Below are positions 1 to 11,015 of a stretch of DNA of 64,000 nt, in pieces. Each line of letters begins with the position of its first letter. The first letter of the stretch is position 1. Source of the DNA: Peromyscus leucopus (lineage: Eukaryota; Chordata; Mammalia; Rodentia; Cricetidae); contig NC_051068.1 of assembly GCF_004664715.2 (NCBI RefSeq), positions 50,256,953 through 50,320,952 on the forward strand, in the 5' to 3' direction. The notes beneath the pieces are model-generated. The model was not told the DNA's origin and did no database searches. It saw only the letters and a list, made by a program, of their open reading frames with translations. The translations under genes and the position numbers were made by a program.

Positions 1-169
1 TGTCAAGACTGCCTACCCGCCTACTAAGAAGTTGGAGAAGCCTGATACTCCCAGACTTTTTGTGCTGAAAAGAGTATTTTAATGCTTGGAGAACTGCAAT
101 TCTAGAGTAGGTATGTGGTGTTAAATACAGTACAACACAATGGGAAGGGACAGAATATTCTTCACTAAT

Positions 170-567
170 CTTTTTTTTTAATTTTATTTTAAAATAGTAT
201 TCAGTTCTACATAACAGCCACAGATTTCCTTGTTCCCCCTCTTCCTGCCCCCCTCCCCTTCCCCCAGCCCACCCCCTTTCCCACCACCTCCAGATCAAGG
301 CCACCCCCGAGGACTGAGATCGACCTGATAGACTCAGTCCAGGCAGGTCCAGTCCCCTCCTCCATGATTGAGCCAAGAGTCCCTGTATAAGTCCCAGGTT
401 TCAAACAGCTATCTCATGCAGCGAGCCCAGGACCTGGTACCACTGCCTAGATGCCTCCCAAACAGATCAAGCCAATCAACTGTCTCACCTATTCAGTGGG
501 CCTGATGCAGTTGGAGGCCCCTCAGCCTTTGGTTCATAGTTCATGTGTTTCTATTCGTTTGGCTAAA
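170..567 (-). mobile_element. L1 3'UTR fragment, 5'-truncated
   Basis: The stretch opens with a T-rich tract (an antisense A-tail) and runs through C-rich sequence and the phrases gatcgacctgatagactcag and agatcaagccaatcaactg. The same text recurs at 18953-19890 and 33281-34130, where it is joined to L1 ORF2. It is therefore the 3'UTR of one rodent L1 family, truncated within the UTR near position 567. No coding part remains. Confidence 0.85.
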
Positions 568-1231
568 GACGTTCAGTGGTGAAAGAGGCAGCATGACATT
601 TGAAGAGCTTTTTCTTCACCCTTTTTCTTGTGTCAGACCTTAGGGTTGGAGTTGCTATTACTCAATTGGATGATTTAAATGTGATGGGCATAATTGTGCT
701 CTAGGGTAGCAGGAGCCAGATAACAGCATTGAATTTCCAAAGGCAAGATGATTATAGTTATTGTAGTGGCAACAAAGGTAAAGCAATGTCCATCATGGCC
801 TGACATATACTGGGTAGCAGAGTTGAAATTTTGTCATGGAATGACTTATATGGACCTTTGGTACTGACTAATCAGTCATGGTATTTCCAGGAGTGAAATA
901 GATAAGAATCTTAGTGTATTTTTGTTTGATCTATATGAGCAGAAAATTTTTCATATTAAAGAAAGGCTACATTGGATGGTGGCAATGAACCAGTTTCCAG
1001 ATTAGTCAGTTTGCAGATGCAGAACCCATTGAATGCAAGGAAGAAACTTTGAGAAAGAACTTTGCTAAAATTTGTAAGTGTTTTTACTGTTGCTCTTTCT
1101 CTATCCTTCTTCTGAGGGAGTACATCCTTTTACACGGATAAACCTACATTGGGGAGAAGGAAAGTATTTGGGGGTCTATTGGTTAGTGGTTCAAAATTGA
1201 CAGTGATTCTGAGAGACTCCGAGAAACATTG
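568..1231. other. no recognised feature
   Basis: I see no gene or known repeat here apart from the left arm of an inverted repeat at 1119-1179, listed separately. Confidence 0.5.
1119..1179. repeat. inverted repeat, left arm
   Basis: This 61-bp segment reappears as its reverse complement at 2372-2432. By eye only about two positions differ (near 1135 and 1169). The arms lie about 1.2 kb apart, and homology stops abruptly at both ends. Confidence 0.85.
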
Positions 1232-1419
1232 TGACTATTCAAAAACAGGAAATAGAAACAATCTAGCCACCCATCAACTGATAAATGGACAATGATAATG
1301 TGGCACCCTTACACAATAGGATGTTATACATCTATTAAGCAGTAAAATTATGAAATTTGATGGTAAATAGTTGGAGCTATAATCATTCTGAGTGGTGTAA
1401 CCCATACCCAGAAAGACAA
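1232..1419 (+). pseudogene. old L1 ORF2 C-terminal fragment
   Basis: Read on the plus strand, the segment resembles the end of L1 ORF2: cccatcaactgataaatgg followed by gtggcacccttacacaatag, ending in a stretch equivalent to the conserved TQKD region. It has in-frame stops and no 3'UTR, so it is an ancient, decayed fragment. It runs into a short TA repeat at 1420-1437. Confidence 0.65.
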
Positions 1420-1437
1420 ATATATATATATATATAT
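1420..1437. repeat. (TA)n microsatellite
   Basis: About nine TA dinucleotides directly follow the L1 fragment. Confidence 0.9.
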
Positions 1438-2330
1438 TTCCTTCATTTTCAGATGATAACCTTGAATCTTCAAATATGTGTGTTTGGTTGGAGATTTTCA
1501 AAGCACAATCTGGCTTGTGGAGAGTGCCTACCACAGGACATGAACAAAATCAAGAACACTGGTGCCTAGAATTCAAGTATATACAGGAATTTAGCTCAAC
1601 AACATATGTCTCATGAAATGAGAAATGTTTATATTACTATTTTCAACCTATACTAATACTACTAAAGTTTTGAATATTTTTTCAAAAATAGCTTAAACTG
1701 GAAGACTGCATCAGGGAGTTCTTTATAATTAGAAGCACATTACATAACTGACTTTTATAGAGTCAAAACTTTGAGATGTAAAATACAAACTATACTGCAT
1801 TATTTTCAAAATCATATCTTTAACAATTAACATATTAATCTAGTCACTGTAAAACCAAATTTATAAATTCCTAATTTAATACTTCTTTACACACTCTGAC
1901 CCAGGTTACTCAGAAATAAAATTTAGCTTCAAAAATTTCATAAAGAACTTATGGTTTCCAATATTTAATAATATATTACACAGTTCTCTGAGGAGTTCAC
2001 ACTGCTAAAGGTTTTATAGGAAAATTACCAGCTGGGAACTAATGTCCTTCAGAGGACATATTCCAATCCTTAGAAAGCACTTGGTTTCTACAGCTCTATT
2101 GTATCAAAGCTCTCAAAAAAACATTTTGAAAGAGAGAAAAGTTGCTATCAAGTTACAGAGGTCACCACAACACTCACAAATTAACAGAAAAGTTAATGTG
2201 CAATGTAAAGTCTAAGAAAGAATTTCTCTCATTTGAGTAAACTATATGTCTTTTGTAGCTTTGAAAGGACAAAGCTCCATTTCACTCATGGTTTTCCAAT
2301 ACACATGTCTCCATTCCTTCTTTATTCTTT

Positions 2331-2370
2331 AAAATGATATATATTGTATTAAAATGATATATATTGTATT
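2331..2370. repeat. 20-bp tandem duplication
   Basis: The 20-mer aaaatgatatatattgtatt occurs twice in a row. The second copy ends one base before the right arm of the inverted repeat. Confidence 0.95.
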
Positions 2371-2371
2371 G

Positions 2372-2432
2372 TAGACCCCCATATACTTTCCTTCTCCCCA
2401 ATGTAGGTTTATCCTTGTAAAAGGATGTACTT
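2372..2432. repeat. inverted repeat, right arm
   Basis: This is the reverse complement of 1119-1179 with about two mismatches in 61 bp. It abuts the 20-bp tandem duplication on its left. Confidence 0.85.
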
Positions 2433-4059
2433 AAAATTTTAAGGCTATAAGGAATTACTCCAAATTTAAAGGCACCTGCCATGCAGAGATAACAGACAGA
2501 CTTCCCAAAGTTGGTTTCTGACAGTATGGCCTGTCTGGACCTGCTCTCAATCCACCATCTCCCTCTGGCACACAAAATAGTGAAATGTAGTTTTAAAATT
2601 AAGTGTACACTCTGAATAACTTTGTTTCTTAACATGTAGAAATCATTCAGATTTTCTCCCGACTTTAAAAGAACAAGGCAAGTCATTTTGAAAAATACTT
2701 TTCATATTAAAGTGACAGTTTTTATTGACCTGTAACTAAACTCAAACTAAAAATGACTAGTGTTAATGAAGTTTACTGGTTACAATTTAAAATTAAGAAG
2801 AATATTCATGTATGTAAAATTTGTTATCATTGTTATTTTTAAGTCGTAAAAGATTTGTGATTGATATTTTCTTTCAGGGAGGAATTGTGAAAATTATTAC
2901 AAATATATACAACATGTATAGGGCTAGCAGTTTAAGATTAGCCTTAACTCAAAGGGTAGGGGGATGTGAGGAGTATCTGAGAGGAGCTAGGGGATGGGAA
3001 AGCATATCAGAACAAATTGTATAAAAAAAAAAGTCCATATTCAGTTTAAAAAAAGACTAGGCTTACTCAATAGTCTGGTGAGGCTTGAAAGATCCAATGT
3101 ATATAAACACTTCTCATTCAAATCATGCATCAAGCCAGCTAGACAGATGCACAGAGTAAAGAGAAGTGACGAAGAGTACCTGAAAGTAGTATACTATGTG
3201 TCATAATAACAATAAAAACCACAGCACTTGATTACCTGTGTGGAGGGGAGGAAGAGATTACCAAAGTAAAATAAAAATAATTCAACTCTACTTCTGCTGA
3301 CATACTCTCTATAATCTTTGGGATAATTCTGTGATCATAATGCAGCTGGCAAACTTCCTTTCAGGAGTTTGTGTTCTGTTCTTGGTATTCTATTTAATTC
3401 AGAGCCCCAGACTTTGTCTAAATGAAAAGACCCTGGGAAGCAGCAACACACGAGACTGTCCACAGTTACATTTTTCTATAGAATGACTTAGCATAATGAT
3501 TATCAAATAAGTAATTACTTATTAAAACAAAAGATATACTAACATAAATAGGAACCTGTGACTTCATTTTTTTTAGCAACATTCACCCACCTACACACTC
3601 ATGGGAAATGTTTCATGAAGGGAACACAAAGAAAATATTTCACTTATAAGATGAATGGGTCAATTTAAAGCTTGCATATAAAAAACTATAACTTTTTAAT
3701 ACAATACTTAGTAAAAAATGCTTTACTTGAAACTATTTGACAAGTTCCAGAGAATATGCATTATTTTTTGGTGATATTCCCATTGTGACTAATATGAAAG
3801 AGCTAATGAAATAAGTATAGTAGAAAACAGATGGGGATTACAAATAATAAAATATAGATCTGAAATTCATCTGCATGAGAAAAGTTAGCACAAAATGTAT
3901 TTAAAAGTGTTAAATAATTTACATTTGAATTGAAAATTTTGAATGGCTCTTAATACATTGCTTTAGTTGTTTTTATGTTGTACTAATGGAACACCATGAT
4001 AAAAGAAATTTAGAAAGTATTTCACTGGGTTTATGATGTCAGAGATTACAAAGATATGT

Positions 4060-5837
4060 CACCAGGAACAGCTAAGTGCTCACATTCTTGATCCACAAAC
4101 AGGAGATAGAGAACAAATGATAGTGTTTGAAACCTTAAACTCATCTTAAGTGGCATGCCTACTCCAAAAGGCTATACCTTCTAATCCTGCCCAAACAGGC
4201 TCCAACTGGGAAAAAAAGTATTCAAATATCTGAGAAGTATGAGATACATATCATTCAAACTACCACATTCTATCCTTGGTCCCTATAGTCTTGTAGCCAT
4301 ACATTTATGCTAAACGCACCTAGTCTGAGTTCAAAACTTCCAATCGTCCCTCATAATCTCAACACTGCTTTGAAGTCCTAAGTTTCTTCTGAGATTAAAG
4401 GTAATCTCTTAATTGTAACCCTCTGTAAAATAAAAAAAAAAATCAGATTATATACTTCCAATATACAGTGGCGCAAAATATTTATTACCATTCCAAAATG
4501 GAAGAATGAGGACACAGTGAAGAAATACAGTACCAAAACAAGACTGAAACCCAGCAGGGCAAGCACCAAACCCTGAAGCTCCATGTCAGGTGTCAAAGGA
4601 CCCAGATGGCTCTGCCCTTTCCAGCTTTACTGACTTCAGCATACTCCTCTATCTTGGTTGGTTCCATTCTTTGTATGCAGCTCCCTTTGGCAGATACCCA
4701 ACGGCTCTGGCACCTCTAACGTCCTCAAGTTTCCATCACAATCCAGGCTTGACGTTCACAGCTCCATGCAATGACCTCTCAGTATGTATATGCAGGGACT
4801 CACCTGCCACATGCCTGGCCACAGTGGCTCTCCTTAAACACGGAATATTTCACATCCCTTTCCTTGTGTATTCTTCAGGACTCTAAAAACCAGAGCCATA
4901 TGGATGAGATTGCCAAGTTCTGCTCCCTGCTTGGTATGGAGTCTGGCTCCCATCTCGAGTTACATTTGAAACAGCTTTCCTTTGTCATTGCTTTTTAGGA
5001 GTAGAAAATTCCTCAGAACTTTTCTTTATGCAAGTTCAAAGATTAGCTGGGTGGACATTCTTGTCCCAAGAGTACTTACCGCTTCATGGCATTTTGTATC
5101 AGGCTTCTCTTTATCTCTTTCTTTGACTCCAACATTAAACTTCCTGGTCCTCTTTTTCACTTTAAATTGTTTTTTTTTTTAAGTTTCTTATTTCTGCACT
5201 TGTTTTTTGTTATTTTTCATTGTAGACTTGTATAAGAGATATCACTAATAAACATGTAATAATGTGAATGTGAGCCTGTCTTGTAATCTCCTGCACCAAG
5301 AAAAGTAATCCAATAATGTATAAATTAATTTCAGGAAAATTTTTAGGACAAATGCTGAAGGCAGCCACATTCTTTGCTAAAATGTCGCAAGGTATGCTCT
5401 AGCTCAGTTGCTAACAGTCCTCCTCTCTGGAATGTCTTGAGCTGAACTTACATACCCCACATTGCTCTCAGCACTCCTGTCTTCTAAGCTCCTGCTAGGA
5501 TGGCATGTTAAGCCTTACAGAATTTCACCAGATTTTAGTCCACAGTCCCACAGTTCTATGTATTTTTCCAGAAATTTCACAGTTAGGCTAATCACGGCAA
5601 CAACACACTGTGCCAGCAATAGCCCACTTCTTCATTTCAGCTTCTTTCTTTATTACTTTTCTCTATCTGTGACATGACACCAGAGCCAAGGCAATTTGTA
5701 AAAGACCGTGTTTAATTGGCTTATAGTTTCAGAGGGTTGTAGTCTGTGATGGCAGAGCAAAGGCATGATAATGAGAAAAGCTGAGATCTTACATCTTTAT
5801 CCACAACCAGAAAGCAGACAGAGATGCACATGCACCA
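4060..5837. mobile_element. long unclassified rodent interspersed repeat
   Basis: Several phrases here are familiar from a long, common rodent repeat: ctataccttctaatcctgcc, tattcaaatatctgaga, ctccatgcaatgacctctc, ccagagccatatggatgag, cacattctttgctaaaatg and cttatagtttcagagg. They run from about 4060 to 5837, with the last 150 bases probably a second piece. I recall the pattern but cannot name the family. No coding capacity was seen; the open frames in it are short and unrelated to known proteins. Confidence 0.4.
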
Positions 5838-6034
5838 AGCCACGTGGCTAAATATAGATAAGAATTATGGGTTAAGTGTAAGAGCTAGTCAGTAATAAAC
5901 CTGAGCTAATGGCCGAGCAGTTACATATTATGTTAAGCCTCTGAGTGATCATTTTATAAAAGGCTATGGGACTATGGATAAGAGATTTGTCTCGACAGTG
6001 GGCCAGGCAGGACACAATAAATCTTCCGACTATG
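5838..6034 (+). mobile_element. 5' LTR, 3' portion only
   Basis: It aligns by eye with the second half of the LTR at 8726-9103: ccacgtggctaaatatag, gtaagagctagtcagtaata, aagcctctgagtg, and cagtgggccaggcaggacac before the end. The U3 start is missing, replaced by the unclassified repeat. Degenerate relative to the 3' LTR. Confidence 0.6.
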
Positions 6035-6036
6035 TT

Positions 6037-6054
6037 TGGCATACCAATGTAGGG
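6037..6054 (+). other. degenerate primer-binding site
   Basis: TGGCATACCAATGTAGGG starts two or three bases after the LTR end. It resembles the tRNA-Lys-type site used by many betaretroviruses, with an inserted base and substitutions. The position just after the LTR is the main support. Confidence 0.45.
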
Positions 6055-6325
6055 CTCTCAAATTTCCATAAGGCCTAAAGAGTTTAAAAAGGGCTTATAA
6101 ACACCCAATAACAGAACAAAAACAGCTTTCTACTTCATGTCTCATGTGGGCCGAGATATAGAGATGCCAAGGTACAGAAACACTGTGGTGTGTGGACTTG
6201 AGCTACAGTATGGTGGGTTCACAGACTTGAGTGTACCATGGCAGATTCCTGCTGCTGTACACAGAGGTGTCTCCAAGCTGTGCAGCATAGTGCATGGTGG
6301 ATATAGCTTTTGCTAATATTAAAAA

Positions 6326-6712
6326 AAAAAATAGCTGAAGAGCCCCCATGAAACTGGACCAGGCCCTCTGGATAAGTGAGACAGTTGATGAGATTGAACT
6401 GTTTAGGAGGCCCCAAGGCAGTGGGACCTGGACCTGTCCTTGGTGCATGAGCCAGCTCTTTGGAACCTAGGGCCCATGCTGAGACACTTTGCTCAGCCTT
6501 GGTGCAGGGAGGAGGGGACTGGACCTGCCTCAACTGAATCTACCAGGCTGGGCTGACTTCCCCAAGGGAGCCCTTGCCTTGGAGAAGATGAGAATGGGGA
6601 TGTGGATTGGGGGAAAATGCTGGGGGTGGGAGGACAGAGGAAAGGGGAATCAGTGGTTGATATGTAAAATTATATTAATTATAAAATAAAAATATTTATT
6701 AAAATCAGTGAC
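6326..6712 (+). mobile_element. L1 3' end, 5'-truncated
   Basis: It carries ggaccaggccctctggataa, gacctgcctcaactgaatc and a G-rich purine stretch, and ends ttgatatgtaaaattat plus an A-rich tail. This is the L1 3'UTR text seen antisense at 170-567, here in sense. It interrupts the internal region of the LTR element at 5838-9103. Confidence 0.75.
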
Positions 6713-7181
6713 AACAACAAAATAACACAAAGGTTTCTGGGCTACATACTACTGGATGGAGGCATGGACCCACTGCTTCCTAGAGTCTGCAATGAGCATT
6801 GTTTCCCCAGAGCTGGTAGTAAACTTAGTTCTGCCATGTTAGGGAACTGAGGTGGGTGGAGCCAGCAGTCAAAGATGACATATCAGACCTAGCCACTGCA
6901 ATTTAAAACAACAGATTTACAATAGACAGATTCAGATAAAATAAAGCTCTAAACTGTTTACAATATGTGTAAAAATGTACATAGACTTGGAAGAGAAAAG
7001 GAAGTGAATATAGACAGTTATATAAAGAAATAGTTTTAAAAAATAAAGTCTTTAAAGAGACAGTAAAGTTAATATAAAAAATAAGCCACGTAAAGATGGA
7101 TATTACGCAGAGAGTCTGGATTATATTGTCTTTGGGATTTTTAACTGCAGAAAGACATTTGATTGAAAAGACTACTCAGTT

Positions 7182-7266
7182 AAACTAATATGTATATTTT
7201 ACTTTTTATTTTATTTTATAATTTAATTCAATTTTACATATCAGCCACAGAAACCAATATGTAGAT
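7182..7266 (-). mobile_element. 53-bp L1 insertion with target-site duplication
   Basis: Positions 7198-7250 hold only the antisense A-tail and the last 3'UTR bases of L1 (ttttacatatcagccacag, matching 33318-33336). It is flanked by near-identical 16-mers: aaactaatatgtatat at 7182-7197 and aaaccaatatgtagat at 7251-7266 (14 of 16 equal). This is an extremely short but complete retrotransposition event. Confidence 0.75.
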
Positions 7267-8710
7267 TTTTAAAGTTATCTTGACTTCAAAATTTTGATCT
7301 AAGGTTATGTTGTTTTAAAAAGGAGGTTCTGCTTTTGTTCCCACAAAAGATGAGAACCTATGAATTGCTTCCAGAATAATATAATTTGACCAGCCAAGAC
7401 CCCCTAAAAGGTCTCTGATGACACCATGTCCTAGATGATACAACATCCAAAAACAACTTCAAGGCAACTGGCTCAGACAATACAACATCACAGTACTTGA
7501 CCATGATTCTTAATTTTCTCGGGATTCCACACTAGATTTCCAGCACCCTCATCCAGCAGGAAGTAGTATGAGAAGCTACACCCAAATTAGCAAAATATGG
7601 TTTATAAATGTTTACTTTTATTTAAAGGGGGTTGATTATAAAAGAAGAAAAGGGGATATACATATATATATATGATAGGAAAAAAGGGTTGATTATCGAA
7701 TTCACTTTTAAAGAGCAATGACTTGTTTGAAATGTTTTACATTGCTATGGATTTTAGTTTATTGATACAAATTTAAAGTTAATTTTGTTATACTGTATAT
7801 ATATTTTCTACTCTTGTTTAAAGTATTTTGTTTGTGCAATTCATTTGAAATTGTAATAAATAATTCAGAAATACAGATTAATAATTAGTCTTCTATTATA
7901 CTGAAGCTTATAGTCATGTCAAGTTTTCTAGCTATATATAGATAAATTCAATTAGGCAGGTAATCTTCAAATACTTCAAAGACATACAGAATATAGCATT
8001 TAAAATGTTTTAAAAACTTAGACTTTTCTGGAAAATAAGACATGTCTGCTCTTGACTGCACCAAATACTTCAAGGAGAATAATGGGCATTGAATAAATTC
8101 ATTATGGAATTTGCTTCCTTTGTGGCAAAAGTTAGCCACTTGGCAAAAAAAAAAAAAAAAAAAAAAAGTGTCCTTGTGTTGACTGATTGACAGTATATTA
8201 TATAAACTGGACAGGCAGGACCCATAGGAAGGTTAACTTTGCAAGGTGAGATGATCCATCAGGTTCCTGCTTCACAGAATAGACTGACAGATATTCTACA
8301 GGAAACTGAGAAGAGTGACTGAGAGACTCTAGGCCTGTAGGCGGAAGAATGGATGCCCCAATGTTGCAGAGGAACTTTGGATGGCTGTCCAGGAAGACAG
8401 CTGTTTCTGACATTCTAGATTTTTGGAAGTTGTTTACAATGCTCTTCTTGTTTACTTAGATAATATTGTATTCTTTCAAGGTCTTTGATGTAACTGAAGA
8501 CTAGTGAATTATAATTATGTTTTCCTTGGTTATGATAAAAGATAAGGTAAATATGAAACCTTAGACACACAAGTATAGGATAGATAGGATATCTTCTTTA
8601 ATTTTTCCAAATACAAATAGACTAGATATTATACCTATAATTCTTGCTTGATAACTGTTTTGTTATATGTAATTTTACTATGTTGAATTTAAAATCTTGC
8701 TTTTGAATAG

Positions 8711-8725
8711 AAAGAAAAGGGGAAA
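8711..8725 (+). other. polypurine tract
   Basis: AAAGAAAAGGGGAAA lies directly before the TG that opens the 3' LTR, where plus-strand synthesis is primed in retroviruses. Confidence 0.75.
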
Positions 8726-9103
8726 TGATGGGTGATATCATTGTATATGCTGTGAATATGTGTTGCTCTGATTGGTTGATAAATAAACCTGTTTGGTCAA
8801 TGGTGAGGCAGAATAAGGTTAAACAGGACATTCTGACTAGAGAGAGAGGAAGGAGAAAGATGGAGCAGAGGAGATGCTGCTAGCTGCCACTAGGAGAAGT
8901 AAGATGTAAAGGAATCGGTAAGCCACAAGCCATATGACAAAGTATAGATTTATAAAAATGCATAAATTTAAGATGTAAAATCTAGCTAGTGAGAACCCTG
9001 AGCCATTAGGCCATACAGTTTGTAATTAATATAAGCCTCTGTATGTTTATTTGGGTCTGAGTGGCTGTAGACTGGGTGGGACACAGGAAAACTTTCAGCT
9101 ACA
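8726..9103 (+). mobile_element. ERV 3' LTR (378 bp)
   Basis: It starts TGATGGGTGATATC just after a polypurine tract and ends cagctaCA. It contains ttgctctgattggttgataa (a CCAAT-type element in reverse) and gtttgtaattaatataagcc. The chimeric element at 62088-62925 shares both ends of this LTR. Confidence 0.75.
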
Positions 9104-9127
9104 CAAACTGGAAACAAGTGAATATTT

Positions 9128-9275
9128 TGATATCACAAAGCTCTCTCCCCAGTGACATACCTAACCCCAAAAGGCCATACTTCCTAATCCTTCCCAAGTA
9201 GTTTCAACAGATGAAATCAAGTATTCAAATATATGAGAATATAGTGGTAATTCTCTCTCAAACAATCACAACCCA
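9128..9275. mobile_element. fragment of unclassified rodent repeat
   Basis: The phrases cagtgacatacctaacccc, ccatacttcctaatcctt and gtattcaaatatatgagaa match the text near 4150-4260. It is a short separate copy of the same unnamed repeat. Confidence 0.45.
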
Positions 9276-9580
9276 ACATGGATTCCAAAACATGACTTGA
9301 ATAAGGATGACATTAATAGGCATGCTAACATGGATGGGGGAAAGACCAGTAGGCCTTATTACACCAAAGAATTAGAGTTAACTAAGAATATTGAGTGTGG
9401 GAAAAACTGTCTTCCCCAGGGAAGAGGGCACCAGTTGGGTATCTAATAGTAAATGATCAGCCCTGAAAGCATATACACACAAATAATATTATACAGAGTC
9501 ATTGGGTTATATTTATATATTTATGCACACACACACATGTGCACACACGCATGTGCACACACGCATGTGCACACACATAC

Positions 9581-9628
<48 letters not shown>

Positions 9629-10811
9629 CAATGATTTAAAAAAGAATCTATGAATTTGACAAAAATCAAAGATAGTTTGGAAGTGTTTAAAGGAGGAAAG
9701 GGGAAAATGCTGATTTTTTTAAAGATCCCAAAGAAAACATATAATTAAAATAACAACAAAAGACAAAATTATATTATGCCCTAAAACTAAGTAATATATT
9801 CATGGATTAGATTTCAATAAAAGAATAAAAATTTGTTGTGTTTCATAGCTGTTGAAAAAAAACTGATTTTTTTTTGTTTGTTTGTTTGGTTTTGTTTTCT
9901 AAGACTATAGCCCATAATTAGTCTACAGTGCTCCAATGGGAGGCCACACATCCAAGACTGGGCAGCTCAAGCTAGCCTTAATGTGAAATAAAAGGACAAA
10001 ATTTTTCGGGATAATTGGATCTGGGAAGATTTGGTTAGGATGTCAAATTCACATAGTAAAGAAACAATACTAAAAGCAAGTACAAGAAAACATTGATTCA
10101 CATGCAAAGGTAGAATTACAAAAAAATATCTGAGACTATTCATTGGGAATTGTTTTCTGTAATAACTTTAATATAAATGCCTCAACTCACTAATTAAAAA
10201 ATAGGTTAGTGGTATTACTTTAAAAAAAAAGAATCACCTATATGTTTCTTCCAAGAAATACACTTAGTGAGAAAGATATTTCAAAAGCTTGATTTCAAAG
10301 GATAGAAAACAACCAAGCCAATGGAACCACAAACAAACATACAAGTCTGTTTTATTATGATATACCTGATATAAGCATACAAAACTGTATTTTATTATGC
10401 TCACAGAAATAATCCCTTCTGGACTATTGTATTTCCCTTGTAGTAAAATATTAATGTTGTTTTAAAATGAAAAAGCTATTTTAATAAAAATATGGGAAAT
10501 GGTATAAGGCTGTTCATACTTTAATTTAGTGTGGGGTATATAATCACAGGCTGTATAGTGTTGATAGTTTTTCTTATTTTCTTTCTTTATTAGACATACT
10601 TCTGTACCTTCAAAATTAGAACATTTTGTTAATACAACTCTATTCCTTTACACTAAGCTACCATAAGGAAATAGGTAATAAGATTGCTCATTGGAGCATC
10701 AAGTTGATATTCATAAAACAATTGAGATACAGGTATAATTCTGATTGTGTTTTTATTTCTATGAGAAGGTTTTTTTAGAAGTATTCATTAGATTTATTTA
10801 GTGCATGCGCA
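9276..10811. other. AT-rich DNA, no gene recognised
   Basis: It contains a microsatellite (9525-9627) and a weak L1-UTR-like phrase at about 9925-9970 (gggaggccacacatccaag) that I could not extend. Nothing else is supported. Confidence 0.45.
9525..9627. repeat. compound (CA)n/(TA)n microsatellite
   Basis: CACACA and GTGCACACACGCAT units lead into a long TA run. Confidence 0.95.
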
Positions 10812-10826
10812 CGTGTGTGTGTGTGT

Positions 10827-10858
<32 letters not shown>
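10812..10858. repeat. (GT)n microsatellite
   Basis: A GT run with one interruption; it adjoins an antisense SINE, as B4-type tails often do. Confidence 0.95.
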
Positions 10859-10864
10859 TAATAT

Positions 10865-11015
10865 GAGCACTCATGTTGAGGACAGAGTGCTACATGCAAG
10901 AATAGGTTCTGTCTCCTTCCACCATGTAGGTTCTAAGGATCAAACTCAGTTTTTTTTTAAGTTTAGCATCAAATCCCTTCACCTACAGTACCATATTGCC
11001 AGTATTAGAAGAGAT
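10865..11015 (-). mobile_element. B4/RSINE-type SINE, degenerate
   Basis: The plus strand reads ttctgtctccttccaccatg, then gttctaaggatcaaactcag, and ends near tcccttcacctacagtacc. This corresponds to the reverse of the usual ...gagttcgatccc...accatgtgg pattern. The GT repeat on its left would be the antisense SINE tail. Confidence 0.6.

Larger units (their letters stand above)
1438..4059. other. AT-rich DNA, no gene recognised
   Basis: The longest open frame (134 codons, minus strand, 2282-2686) spans the inverted-repeat arm and a 20-bp tandem duplication. It resembles no protein I know. I see no promoter or splice pattern worth reporting. Confidence 0.5.
5838..9103 (+). mobile_element. non-coding LTR retroelement with nested L1
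   Basis: The element consists of a partial 5' LTR (5838-6034), a degenerate primer-binding site (6037-6054), an internal region without recognisable gag or pol, a polypurine tract (8711-8725) and a 3' LTR (8726-9103). The internal part is AT-rich, with frames under about 100 codons. An L1 3' end interrupts it at 6326-6712 and a 53-bp L1 tail at 7198-7250. I infer a non-autonomous class II endogenous retrovirus that relied on enzymes supplied by others. The assignment of the two LTRs to one element rests on order, orientation and similar U5 ends, not on full alignment. Confidence 0.6.

Noticed and set aside
9453..9653. open frame through the CA/TA repeat
   Set aside because: Its residues are His-Thr and Ile-Tyr runs made by the microsatellite.
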